In this document: in pieces, positions 38,161 through 50,700 of the stretch | How positions within the stretch are numbered: the stretch's first letter is position 1 | Layout of the letters: the number at the start of each line of letters is the position of its first letter | From: Anseranas semipalmata | Lineage: Eukaryota; Chordata; Aves; Anseriformes; Anseranatidae | Assembly: GCA_013399115.1 (NCBI GenBank) | Contig: VXAA01006483.1 | Coordinates: 1 to 64,000, forward strand | Direction of reading: 5' to 3' | DNA: 64,000 nucleotides | Notes under the pieces: generated by a model | Databases searched by the model: none | The model's input: only the letters and a program-made list of their open reading frames with translations | Told to the model about the DNA's origin: nothing | Position numbers and translations under genes: made by a program

Positions 38161-38554
38161 ATTAGTCCAATATTATTTTGATCTTTTGTTTTTCTGAGCA
38201 AGGTGGCTGTAGTTGGAAATAACTTGACTGTGGTCTCCAAATCTGGCTGTAAAACTATGTCCTGGTTGAAGACCCAGCATAATTGGAAGCTGAAAATGTA
38301 TAAGAACCTATTCAGTGTTAAAGATCAGTGATGGCTATATATCTGAGAAAGTCCAGGGAAGTAATTTACACGTTCTAATGTTTTATGTTTTGGAAATAAA
38401 TATCCAAAACAGAAATGGGTTATCTGTCAGAATTTTTCACTGCCGTTTCTATTTCTTTGTTACTTGCTTTACAGTACTCTCAAGACATACATCTGGTTGT
38501 ATTGCAGGATAACAAAAACATTAATTACTTTGGTTAGGAGTCAGCACTGTAGCT
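38161..38554. other. Unique DNA, no gene seen
   Basis: Nothing was recognised between the LTR fragment and the microsatellite. Confidence 0.5.
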
Positions 38555-38712
38555 CTTTTCTTTTCTTTCCTTTCCTTTCCTTTCCTTTCCTTTCCTTTCC
38601 TTTCCTTTCCTTTCCTTTCCTTTCCTTTCCTTTCCTTTCCTTTCCTTTCCTTTTTTTTTTTTATTATTCCTTTCCTTTCCTTTCCTTTCCTTTCCTTTCC
38701 TTTTCTTTTTTC
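38555..38712 (+). repeat. TTTCC microsatellite, about 160 bp, interrupted
   Basis: A nearly pure array of pentamer TTTCC, broken at about 38651-38668 by a T run and 'attatt'. It then resumes for about six units and ends in TTTTC. The opposite strand is pure purine (GGAAA), so triplex or other unusual structure is possible. Open frames across it on both strands are artefacts. Confidence 0.97.
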
Positions 38713-39038
38713 CATGTATTTAAGGAGTGGAAAAATGGAAAATGAAAGGCAAATGCACAGGAATTTTTGTAATAGCTGCTTTAAAAAAAAGAAAAATATG
38801 ATATTGTTCAATTGAATGAGTAATACTAACAAACATAAATCTGTATGCAAGATACAGAATACATTTACTTATTTATTTATAGAATGGGAAAAAATACTTT
38901 TTTGGAGAATTCTTTATCAGCTCCAACAAAAGAATAGCATATTTATTATACTGAATTCATACTGTCTCTTTTTGTCATCAATATCTTGCAGAATCCACTT
39001 CTTTCTTCGTTGTCCCTCTCACTTTATTGTATTTGCTT

Positions 39039-39094
39039 TAATACTCCATAAACACTAATCTTGAAGTAATACTCCATAAACACTAATCTTGAAG
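39039..39094 (+). repeat. Perfect 28-bp tandem duplication
   Basis: The 28-bp unit beginning 'taatactccataaacac' and ending 'ttgaag' occurs twice in a row without a mismatch (39039-39066 and 39067-39094). Perfect identity suggests a recent event or an assembly effect. Confidence 0.93.
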
Positions 39095-39956
39095 TATATG
39101 ATCATATGACTTCATTCATCACAATGTCTGTCCTTTCTGTGCATTGAATTATGCCACCTCTTCATTAAGTGTCTTCCTGAATCTCTGGTTCTTCTCTCTA
39201 GGCAATGAGTAACAAAATATGTACTGTGTTTACCACAAACTACAGAGATTGTGACATAAGCCACGTGTGCACAGAGTTTTCTGAGGTAGCTCTTTCTACA
39301 AAAATGTCTACTAAGACATTAATTCTATTATCAATGAAAATTAAAAAATACTCAGCTGTGATATTTTACTGAGCTGTTATGTTTCGTGGGACATGTTACC
39401 CTAAACTTTCTCCACCTTTCACTGAATTGAATTTGCAAAAGGTGTTCTGTTGTGGTGCAAATTATTTGTCATGTTGGCATGTTTATACCTTCCTAAAATA
39501 AACTTGTACTCTCTGTGTATTCACACTTTTTATGTTAGTACATATTTCAAAAGTGACAAGGAAAAATACTGAACATAATACTACAGTGAAGTTTGTTTCA
39601 AAATGTATTTTTTTTTTTTTTTGTAGTGCCTTAAGCACTGGGGACTTCCTCTTGCCACGAGTAAATTGCCTTCTTGATGTAACATCTGAAAGCCAGAAGC
39701 CAATAAAAAAAGAAGAGATCTTTCCCAAAGGCCCAGGAATTTGGGACATTCATAAGAAAGTACATTTAAACATGTACATAGAAGAAATCTTTATACTAGA
39801 TATCTATCTCAGCAGTCAGTAGAGAGTACGTTACTTGCCAGGCAAAACTCCAGCAAACAAAAAAAAAATTCCTACTGTTGTTCTATCAAGGGCCATGCTC
39901 TCAGAGGCTAAACAAAGGCAACCCAGGGAGGCTGACCACATGTGTTCAGTGATAAA

Positions 39957-39971
39957 GGTTGCTACGCAACC
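39957..39971. promoter_or_regulatory. RFX/X-box-like palindrome
   Basis: 'ggttgc tac gcaacc' has perfect 6-bp arms with a 3-base spacer. It fits the RFX-family X-box form (GTTGC..GCAAC). Half-site-like words lie nearby: 'ggcaac' at 39918-39923 and 'gttagcaac' at 39986-39994. Whether any protein binds here is not known from sequence. Confidence 0.35.
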
Positions 39972-41050
39972 TCCTGGGAGAGTTTGTTAGCAACAGACGG
40001 ACTTTTTGAATAAAATTAGGGTCCTTTTAATTCATATTTTCAATACGGCCTGAGTGGAAAACCTGATAAAATTTCTTGGGTATCTTTGAAATGAATAACG
40101 TACAGCATAGGTTAAAAATAACATTGGTGTCAATATTGCTGTCTTTCTGTGCTAAAACACAGATATTAATTTATCAGAAATACATGAAACCAGTGTCAGA
40201 CGGGATGTTTCCCTTCCTGCCTATCCTATGCACTGTTTTTGGTTATTAACTGCTCTTGTCTAGTAGCTGAAGCCTTACATTGTCCTGTGCCACTGAACTC
40301 AAGCAGAGTGGCACCATGGACTGCAGCAGGTATGGGCTTGTTCAGTTTTTTCCTTCTGCTTTTATCTGCACTTTGTATGAGAACTTTCTTTCCAGATGCA
40401 TTCTTTCAATTTCAGCTATACAGGTGTGTAATTTCCTTGTCAGATACAGACACCTGAGTTTTTGGACATCTTCTAGGTGGTCCTGTCTTTTGTATCACAA
40501 TGATACAAAATACATAAAAGGGAATGAATGTTTCATGTGTCTATGTAGGAATATTTTGCAAATATACAGATGACTGTTCTTAAACATCGAAGAAATACCC
40601 TCTTAAAGCTGAAAAAAAAAAAAATCCCTTGAAGAAGATTCACCTATGTTTGGGAACTTTGGATGAAAGTTATTTTGCTGTCAAAATAAATCAGTGTACA
40701 GCCATGTTCTGTCATTCAAAATTATAACCTAATGGAAGCAATGTTCTCAACTTAGATATGTGGATTAACTGAGAATATTATCTTCTTGACTGATTATTTT
40801 AGCTTTAAAGACACAATATCTCATTTACATATACATAATTTTTTATTGCTAATCTTTTATTCTTAATCATGACTAACCATTTGTGCTTATAAATGAATAT
40901 TACTGGCTAAAAGGAGATGCTAACTACTTTTTTTTTTAGGGTTGTGTAATGATTTATGAACCTAAATTTACTACCAGTCATTACCATGTGCTATCACTGT
41001 GATATGCTGTAGAATTTTCATGTATACTGACTTCTCTTTGATTCGTTATA

Positions 41051-41780
41051 TGTGGGCAAGGTTTAGGTAGGAGTTCAGTCAGTTTGCAGGGAGGTGGCTA
41101 GTAGAGGTACCTATTTCCAGTCCCTGAGACCTGATTATAGGTAATGATTAGGTAATTGAACCCAATGTCAATGGAGAGTAAAAAGGGCATTTAAAGCGGC
41201 TTATGATTACATTTGGACCCTTAGGATTACGTTCAGTTGTCCATGCCACACAAACAGGTGCCTACTGCCATTTCATATACTATGGGATACCATATCAGGT
41301 ATAAAGGTAAAAGAATCAAGGTAAAAGATTTTAATTCTTCTAGTTATAGGGATTAATTCCGCCTCAGAGGCCAGTGACATTAAGAGAAAGCTATATGGTC
41401 CCACGAACTGAGGAAAAGGTAGGGTGTGCAAATATGAGCACATTCCTTAGACACTGAATATGCCAAAAGTTATCTGCTCACATGAATCATAATGGTGAGA
41501 TTAGGTAGCACACTCATCTTGACAAAATTCAGGAACTTGATTAAGTTGCCTAAACGAGTGAATATGGTGCCATTGGAGAAGTTTCTGAGTATCAGGGACA
41601 TCCGCATAATGGTGGCAGATATGATCTAAGATTTAGGATTCACCCTGCTGGAGTCGGAGGTGAAATCAAATGAAAAAGTCTAAACTTTTGTTTCAGATTC
41701 ATAACTAACTACAAATATTTTAGGCAACTGGGTTGGTCTCTGGGTGTCTTAAGATTTAAATGTGAATCTATACTGGAAGT
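41051..41780 (+). repeat. Degenerate unclassified interspersed repeat, copy 3
   Basis: It carries 'gattaggtaattgaa' (41146-41160), differing by one base from 31372-31386, and 'tcaatggagagta' (41168-41180), also at 30411. The 41246-41290 block is similar to 36533-36580. Words such as 'ggtgcctactgcc' and 'gatttaggatt' are scattered through it. I found no protein and no defined ends. Confidence 0.4.
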
Positions 41781-43310
41781 AGTCACTGTGGGTTCCCTTT
41801 ATAGGAAAGAAACAGGAGGGAAAGAAATACAAGCAAGGGACAATTTCTATGACCCAAATCACCTATCCCAGAATTAGTCATTATCTTGAGATACACCTTA
41901 CTCTCCCTTGACTAATGCCTGAACTAGGACAGATGAAACCCACCATGTATGTATAGACCTTCACTGGGTTACATTTTTTCTCCAGTTTCTCATTTCCTAG
42001 TGACCTATGCATTACACTTGGATGAAGCTCTCATTCAGGACTGCTATTTTTCATTGGTTTCAGGTAGTAAGGTGAGAGTACAGCTAGGTTCAACCCCAGC
42101 TGGTCCTGCTGAGACAATCTAAGTGAAAAAGGGGAGAAAAAAAAAAAAAAGTGTTACAACCTAATGATTTGTTGGAGGAATGAGAAGGGATATATTTTGT
42201 CCCCCCTAGGAAAGGACAGATGTGGCCTCTCACCTGACTGGCAACAGGGATAATAGCAAATACCACCTCAGAAGTGGGCAGTTATCTCAGGCTCTTCAAA
42301 ACATGAACATTGTTGGCTTTTCTCTCTCTTCCTTTTTGAAGGGATTTCATAAATGCTATTCTTTTCCCTTCTCTGTTTTACTCTCATACATTTTTGTTTA
42401 GGCTGATAAGGGAAGAGAAGGTCAATGAAGTGGATTTTTCTCATTTTGTTCTAGGATGACTGTAACTCATGGTTATTCTGAACTCTTTACGGGAATATGC
42501 AAGAAATTGCTGCTTCTATTTCCAAGGAGACTCTACATCCCACTGCTGTTTGTTCATTTTTCCACGCAAAACTGTTGCACTGCACGTGAGCTATTCACTA
42601 TTCTTTGCTGCAAATGCTGAAATCCTGGAAAAGGAAATATCTTCATACCAGAGCCACAGAATGATTTCGACCTCTGCTATTAGAATATTTCTCTATATGT
42701 GCAGCTATATGAATCAGTGCAAATACATGCTGAGAAAGAGCAAGATGAAACAAGGCTTCATGGTTTCAGTAATCATAATGAATGTGGGATTAAGACAGTA
42801 GTCTAAAACAGTCTTCTCAGTTCCATAAAGGGCAACAGTGATTTGAACCAAAATTTCCAGGTAATTTCTCTTTGTGCATTTTGAAAGGCTCTTAATGGAA
42901 GGAAAGTGGCAGATGAAATGTCAAAAGCTGGCACACTGCAGTTTTAATTTCAAAATAAACACAAAAAAAACCAAAAAGTTTTGAGGCAAAAAGAAATAGT
43001 TTAACAATGGCCCATGGAAAGGTTTCATTATCTTTTCTGAGCAGTGCACACAGGAATAAGCTGCTCACATTCCTTTTAACCTTGCTTGAAATGATACACT
43101 TCTAATCAGGTTACAGGTTCATAAAGAGGAGAAGGATGTTCCATTAGTATGCAAGATCCTTCCATGTTGGTGCACGTTTGGCTTGAAATCACTCCGTATA
43201 TATTGTGATTAAATACAAAACAAAATCCAAACCTTTTGAATTCAATTTACTGTGCTTACACACAGTAACTTTTTCACTCTTACTAAGCACTGCTTGGTGT
43301 TACAACAGTC
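41781..43310. other. Unique DNA, no gene seen
   Basis: An A run lies near 42139-42152. A 110-codon open frame at 42469-42801 has no recognisable domain or splice context, so I do not call it a gene. Confidence 0.5.
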
Positions 43311-43316
43311 ATTACC

Positions 43317-43568
43317 ATGCATTGACATGATACTTCTTGTCAAAGATCCACTTATGAACACCATATTATGCACTGACATTATACATTTGAATAACTCCAA
43401 AAGAAGGCTTGATATGATGTAGCACATCAAATGAAAGGCTCAATATTATGCTTTGACATAGTACATCGTAGCAGCTGTGAAGGAAAGAAGCCATTAAGAT
43501 GGATCATGTCAATGCATAGTATGGAGCCATTAACACTAAGATTTTTGACATGATCTATCTTAATAGCT
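43317..43568. repeat. Compact array of direct and inverted 17-bp words with a 24-bp hairpin
   Basis: Three direct variants occur: 'atgcattgacatgatac' (43317), 'atgcactgacattatac' (43368) and 'atgctttgacatagtac' (43448). The last two also share the preceding 'atatt'. An inverted copy follows at 43501-43517. The segment 43489-43512 is complementary to 43545-43568 at 22 of 24 positions, with a 32-base loop. It may be a decayed palindromic element or a foldback minisatellite. No known family was recognised. Confidence 0.6.
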
Positions 43569-43621
43569 CAATATCTATATTGAAATAACATATTTGATCG
43601 TGTTAGAGATCCACATGTTAA

Positions 43622-46279
43622 CAGCTCAAGGACCTCTATTGCAATGCATGCTGTATTGCTCTGAATATGTAAAGAGGAGTGCGTTGCACATATGTGAGCT
43701 TGGCTTGCTCTGCTTTGCTGAGAAAGGAGGACAGAGACCTTGCACACCTCCCTGCTGCATTTTCCTTCTTCACAAAATCACGTATTCATTCCTGAGAGAG
43801 GGTTCTAGGCAGAGCACTCCAAGAGTAATTCACCCTCCTAAGAAGAATTGTAATTAGAGCTCCCACAATAGTTAAGCAGCTGGTGTTCTCTGACTGCTGC
43901 TTCGTCAAATGTTTGTAATTGCTTCATTGTTCCCTTGTGCTCCCTTCCAGCTGATGGCTTCTTCCACCTGTTGTCTCTCATTTTATACTTTGAAAGTGAG
44001 CTCTTTTGGACAAGTTATATTTGTACAAGGCATTCTGTGGTAGCTCACAGACAGTCTTGTAATACAAACTCCCTTTACAAAGGATGATGATATAATAATG
44101 AATAATGATAATGCAAGATGAATATTGTTGAAACAGGCTTTTATTTCAAGTACCTTACTATAGGAGACAGCTGAGTTCATGATGCAGCCCAAAGGCAAAT
44201 GCAAAACTTCAAGAAGGCCTGCTCTGCCCTTGCCTATGAACCTGTGAGACAATCAGAAAGTGGGAGACAAAGTGTTGACTGAAAGAGATTTAGAGCGTCA
44301 AGCAGTGAAACAGTCTCTGCCTGATTTCTTCTGTAGTCTATAAAATAGGACTTTTTATATAGTTAGAGAAATATAGCAAAGAAAACTGATCCCATCATCC
44401 ATTTATTTTCCCTTCTGGAATAATGACATCATACTGAATTTTGTTTGGTCAAAAAGGCAGACAACACAAAAGATGGTTTTCAAAATAAAATGTACAGATA
44501 TTATACCCGTACATTCACATGTGCTAGCTCTGTAACTAGCTGTTGTAAATAGCTGTTTTCTTAGTGCCAGAACATGGGCTAAAATGGACATTTTTAAGAT
44601 CAACAGAAATAATAAAAGTTTATCCATTTATGTTACAATAAAGAAAGAATTATTGATTTGTCTGTTATGGAGCAATGCTGTAAAATTTAACAAAAAGGGA
44701 GCTTTTGAATATGCTTTTGTCTCTTTGTTCTGATGCTAGAGGTTTTGTAGATGTAGTTCCTTAGCCTTGCTATGGAATTACACAAAATGCTATGGTAAAG
44801 TTATTGTGCAGATTTTCAAAGTAATTTTTACAGGATTCTGCTTAATTTCACCTAATCCATGTTAATTCTGCAGAATCTTTCTCTAAGGGGTGATATTTAA
44901 AATATTTTTTTCTAATTAATATTTAAAGTTAAAATACTGACAAAAGAGAAGTAAATCCCAACTACAAAATAAAATCAATGCCATTATTCAAAAACAAGAG
45001 CAAGGCAATATTATCTAATAAAGTGAGACCTCCATACTCTTCTCCCTGTGCCTAGAAATTACTGTAGCATCATATTACTGCAGAGACCTGACAGTTCAAA
45101 GAAGGGATGTTTATCTGTAGCAGCTGCATTTTCAAGAATAAATGAAAACTTGTGACATTTTTGTTAACATGTCTGTTTGTGGCACTGACAATGATTTCTG
45201 ATGAATTGCATAGGAAGTTCTGGAATATTGGTAGTATCCCTATGTCATAGAGAATTATGTTTATGGAGGAACCACTCAAATTTAGATTTCAAAAGCCATG
45301 TTAAAAATATCCTTAAAAAAAAAAAAGCTTTGCATATAAAAAAAAAATGTCAGTCATTGGAATCAGTTTCTGAGGAAATATCTCAAGGATTTCTGCTGGA
45401 CTTATTTATCCTCCCATAGCTAATGAGCAGGCCTGATGCTGTATATCAGTGGCCAAAAGATTTGCTAAAAATTTGGAACCTCCTGCTCTAGAAATGGCAA
45501 AATGAAGTTCCAAAACCATTTCCATAACTTTAGTACAATTCTCACAATTGCATTGTTGGCTGCTTTGTGGAGAGCATCCTTCTCAGTTTTTCCCCAGAAT
45601 ATTCTAAAGGTATATTTTTCATTTCATAAGGGAAAATAAAACAGTGAAGCACAGCAAATGCTTGTTTGACAGCCAGGACTATTTAACAGCCTATTGAGCC
45701 CATCTGCTGTTCAACTCCAGTACCATCCATGGAGGCATTCCAAGAATTAAGGTGGTGGTTTTCTCTGGGTAAAGCCCTTAATTATCCTTTCTAAGCTCAT
45801 GCTATGCTTTCCCACCTGTGGGGAAAAAAATCTTACTGAAGAAGATGTTTCTTTGGCCTGATGTTAATAAACTCTTTGTAACTTTACTTCTGTTAAACTT
45901 GCAGGAGTCAATATAACACCATGTGTTAAAAGATTATGTTGGTGCTTCCAAAATCTGAGGTGGGCACATCTTTATTTAAGTCACATTTAGTTTGATCATT
46001 TTAACTGCAGGAGCTGTCTGTCAAAGGGTAGATTTCAGTTGCATCCCACTGCTACCTCATTGTGTTTGAACTTTATAAGGTATTTTATTGGTGACTTAAC
46101 ATGAGCATTTTAAACTCAGGCAATATGTAAATTAGGTCTTATTAAGGTGCTAAATTCTCAGTTAAAAAACAAAACAAACAACAAGAACACAAAAGCATTT
46201 ATGACTGTCTCAGCAAAAGAAATCCGAACAATTGCATTATGATTACACTGGTGCACCCTAGAATGCCTCTGAACACCAT
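43622..46279. other. Unique AT-rich DNA, no gene seen
   Basis: No exon, RNA gene or transposon was recognised. A runs lie near 45316 and 45339. Confidence 0.5.
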
Positions 46280-46293
46280 ATATATATATATAN
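46279..46293 (+). repeat. TA microsatellite ending in an ambiguous base
   Basis: About seven TA units followed by a single N at 46293, and then more GC-rich DNA. The N marks an unresolved base or a closed gap. Confidence 0.85.
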
Positions 46294-47114
46294 GGTCAAA
46301 CCCCAAGCACGTTAGCCCTTCCCCGTACCTTCATTTTCATGGTCAGAAAAGCCAGTATCTGATCTGGATAGGGGCCAGAGTATGTTCAAGCCAAGTCCTT
46401 GGGGCGTGGAGATACTAAAATTTACTCACAGGCTACCAAGGAGCACCACATCCCTGATAGTTTGCAAATCTTCCCTGTTAGCTTCCTCCCTCTTCTGCTT
46501 TAGACCTATCTCAGAGAAAAATCTGCTCAAAAGCAGGCAATCCCTGAGCAGAGGAGATCCAAATCAATGCCTGCTATTTGACCTTGGAGTCCAGCTACAC
46601 ACTTCTTTTCCCTAACAGCACAGACATAGTTGAAGAGATTTGACAGTAACACCTAAACTCTTTTTTTTTTTCTTCTGTCATTTCCTCACAAATTCTCACT
46701 ACAGCCACATTTTCCTGCAAATTCATTTTTTCAGGCTAGTATGGCTGCTGAAACAATAAATTGCCAATACAAACTTCAAAATTAGAATTTCAAACCACAT
46801 AGGTGCAAGTAAAAAATTGAACATTTGAAATGGGTTAAAGTACAAATATACTGACATCTCAGTGACATGACTGTATATGTCAATTCCATTTGTGGTGGCT
46901 ACAACAAATACCTCTGATAGAAAAGCATAACATGTTCACAGTGAAATTATAAAACCAGAATTTGGTGTGTAGCAACAAAGAGTTTGGAATAGTTCTCCAC
47001 AATTTTTTCAGTTAATTCCTTCCTTCTTCATGCTTTCTTGCAGACACTGATCATAATGAGGTGAGAAGCCTGGAAGGAATAGAAAGGTCCAGAAGTTCAG
47101 AACTTTTCATTATG

Positions 47115-47140
47115 CTTGGTTGGTTGGTTGGTTGGTTGGC
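47115..47140 (+). repeat. TTGG microsatellite
   Basis: About six TTGG/GGTT units followed by 'ctggggggaa'. Confidence 0.9.
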
Positions 47141-47730
47141 TGGGGGGAATTGTTTGTTAGCTTTTCATATTCTACTTGTGAGAGTTTATAGTTCTTGGAG
47201 GTATTGAGTACTGGTGGTTCCTTAGAAGTTCATTTAGGACCATGAATGCTCAGGGCTGAGGAAAATTTGAGTTGTAAAACCAAGAACTAAAAAACATGAC
47301 ATTTGTGGGCAGTTCTAAATTGGACAATCTAGTTTTTCAGAAGTTGTAACTAAAACATTTCTACTCTTTCCTTCTAGATCTGTTTCATCAGCCTGGTAAG
47401 CTGAAAACAATCTTTTATTGCCAGAAATAATTCTGCCCAGGCAGAAAATGATGCGTCATTGTCTCTTAATGGTCCTAAGAGATATTTTGGCCATTAACAC
47501 AGAGAACCTCTGGGGAAAATCACACCACCTGATCTGAGGAAGATTATTGAGGAATTGGAGTTGAGGACTGCCACCTGCAGACTGGATCTGACTTAAGATG
47601 TGAACTACCATTTGGAGGATCCTGTTTCTCCCCAGTGATCATCAGGGAGCCTAGGCTGATAAAATCCTCTACCTTTCTAATCTCCCAAAGTTCATTTGGA
47701 GAAAGGTGGACCAATGGGTCCATCCTGGTA

Positions 47731-47748
47731 TGTGACACTTGTGTCACA
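47731..47748. other. Perfect 8-bp inverted repeat, 2-base spacer
   Basis: 'tgtgacac tt gtgtcaca' is a perfect dyad. It could be a dimeric transcription-factor site or chance. No partner motif was identified. Confidence 0.5.
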
Positions 47749-50700
47749 CAGACTGGTTATGATGCACAGAAAAAGACTTTTCCTTCCTGAAACACCTGAG
47801 GCTTTGGAGTCAAGCCTGGACAAAGGGCCCTGCATGGTGGCAAGGTGGCAGAGCTGCTCTCTGCCATCACAAAGGGAACAGAAGGGAGCCAAGGAGGAAG
47901 ACGGATCTGTATTCCCTCCTAGGTCTGCAGAAAAGAGGGAATGCAGTTTTGATTAAAGCCATGAAGAGATGTGAAATAATCGCAGTATAACCTCTTGATT
48001 AGAACGAGGTGAACTATTGCTGGCAAATAATTTATTTGATGACCTAAGTCCTGTTTAATAACCAATAATCCCACACATGGAGCTCAGTTGCTATTTGATA
48101 TTGTTTGACAATGCAAACATATTTCATCATATGTATTAGACTAATAACCCTGCTTTAACTGTGATTGTAACTCATCGCTATTTACTTTTTGTGGTATGTA
48201 TTTTGGGCATCAAATTTTTATCGTATTGTTTTTACTTTTTTATGAGATGCTGAACACTTTTTTTCAGGAGGTGAAAGAGAATTGCTGATAGTCTGGTGAA
48301 TACTTCCAATAACACCCTCATGTGAACATGTTCACAAGAGAACTTCATCTGACTTTCACTTGCTTTCAACTTCTCAGTAAAGCATAACATTGCTTATGTG
48401 TATCTTCATAGGAAACACAGTGAAAAAGCTGTAAATACCATTAGAACAAATTTGTAGGTTTTATCTGAACATACGTTTTTTTCCTACATTTGTTCTTGTT
48501 GTCTTCATGCTCTTGTGTGGTATTTTTATTCTGATACTTTCTTGTCTGATTGTAGTATTTCCTCCTCACACAGTATCCTGCTGCATATACTGTGCCTCAT
48601 GCCAGAATGTTGCATTTAGATATTCTGTGGTTCTCTGCAAACCACTTTTCTTTGTCTGTAAATAAAAATGTTAGATCTGTAAAAACAGCTACCTCCTGTG
48701 CTCCCAGGTTCACCTAAGTACAATCATTATACACAAAATCATTTATATTTGGTTTTAAAGCTGTTTTCAGATGTAAAGATAGAAGAATTTTTGTTTTTGT
48801 TAGTAACAGTTTCTTTCTGAGCTCTCAATCTTTTATTGTCTTAATTAATTGCTTTGAAATATGCTCCACTGTGTCACAACATGCAGTCAGCATGTAGATT
48901 ATACATTTTTACATCCAAGGAATGAACTCTCTATTTTCCTTTTTAAGAGCACTGTTATTTGAATCAAGGTGAATCACCAGCTTTTATCTGCATCTCTTGA
49001 CTGCTGTTTAAGAGGATTAGTGGTGAGCTTTGTGAGGATAGCTAGGAGTAGCAGGATCAATTGCAATTCGTAGTCAGAAATCAATGAAATGTGTCTCAGT
49101 AAATCTGACTGATCCACAGGTTACTGCAGAGTACATTATCCTGGCCTTACTCTGTTACAAGATTGGACCCAGAAATAATCATAAGTGAGAATCTTTCTGC
49201 TCTTTTGAAACACTCTTGACACTCCTGTTGCCATTCTGTGGTAAAGAAACTTTGGAGACAGACAGAACAAAAGCAATACCACCATGCAATAACTGATGCT
49301 TTATCCTTTAAGTTCTCTGCTGAGGGAGGCAGACAAAGTATCATGTTAGCTGTGTCTGCAAAGAAGAGGTCAAAGAAAATTGGCAAACTTAGGAGTGGTG
49401 TCACCTTAGCTAGAAACAGAAAAGCATGCACAAGGGAGAGGGATAAGCCTCTGGATGGCTTAAGTCAGTGAATCTTCACTAAATGTAACCCAGTTACTTC
49501 AATTTACTCCCACTTGGTATCTCCCCATAGTGTTGCTGAGGGCTGTTTGTAGAAGCCTATGTACCTGATGAGGCTCTAGCTTTGTTATCGATAACCTTAG
49601 CCCTGAATACCCTCCAGAAAATGAAGTAGAAGTAGAAAATTATTACTATTGCTTTAATTTGCTATGCAATTTTTACAGTGGGGCTGCATGCCATTGAGCA
49701 CTTCCCTGAACTGGAGGGGTGCAGAGCAAAGCTCATGCTTGTCATGCAGTGCAGGCTAACCCGTTCCAAGAGGACAGTGCCTCCAGGGTAAGCAACACAT
49801 CCTGAGTCTTCTGATTTTGCAAAGGTGCAAGCAGCTGCTTTGCTCTGGCCATGTAATAGTGCAGCCCAAGCGAGTGGGCTGACAAGCCTAACAAGTCATA
49901 CACAGAAATGTGGTGGACAAAGGTGAGCAAAACCCAGGAAGAAGATAAAAAGGAAATACGGGGCCCTAAAATGTTATGGGATATCACCTTAATGAAAGCT
50001 GTTGCACTGGAAGGCATGCAAAATTACTGGTTGGTGCAGTTGGTGTCAAATGGCACAAAGAGGTTTTGTGAGAGGGGTAGTTCAAACTTCACAAACCTCT
50101 GCGTTCTTTTAGCAAGAAAGGCTACTTCTGCTGGGTACTCACAGCTGTCTTAAGGGAAAATGGTATCTTTATTTTTGGATCAAACATCATTGTAGTCAAT
50201 GAAAGCAGAAAAGACAGCAGGAATGTGGTTCTGTTACAGACTGTTCTGCTTAGTAAAGTAATATCTATAATACACAGGACTAAGTGTTATCAGGGTGTCT
50301 GTGTTCATAAATAAGGGTAAAGAACAGTTTTTTTTTCTTGACATTTGTTAAAACTCCTCCCTCCACCCCAATATTACCAGCACTGCTTAATAAACACATT
50401 AGTCTAATGAATGTAAATTACTTCTGGAATCACACATTCTTTACTTAAAAAAAAAAAAAAAGGAAAAAGGAAAAAAAAAGTTCCTTTTTGTTATCTAATA
50501 CACAAAGATCCATAAAAGTAGCTATTAGCTTTGAAATGAAAGTAGAATGTGAAGTTTATTAAATGAAGAAATACAACAGCATTACTTTCATGTACCATGT
50601 ATTCATCTCCATGGTTAAGGATTAGCACGCATATTGTAGTAAGAAGCTCTCAATATGGAATCAGAGACTGCCAGCATGGGTGCAATAAACTTTTCAGAAT

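Larger units (their letters stand above)
38713..41050. other. AT-rich DNA with small duplications, no gene seen
   Basis: No exon was recognised. It contains a perfect 28-bp tandem duplication (39039-39094) and an RFX-like palindrome (39957-39971). A T run near 39609 and an A run near 40612 are also present. Confidence 0.5.

Noticed and set aside
38464..38850. Open frames on both strands across the pentamer repeat
   Set aside because: A five-base repeat gives open frames by construction.
49742..50153. 91-codon minus frame and 81-codon plus frame in a GC-richer island
   Set aside because: They overlap on opposite strands with no recognisable product. Donor-like words occur nearby but without a believable exon chain.
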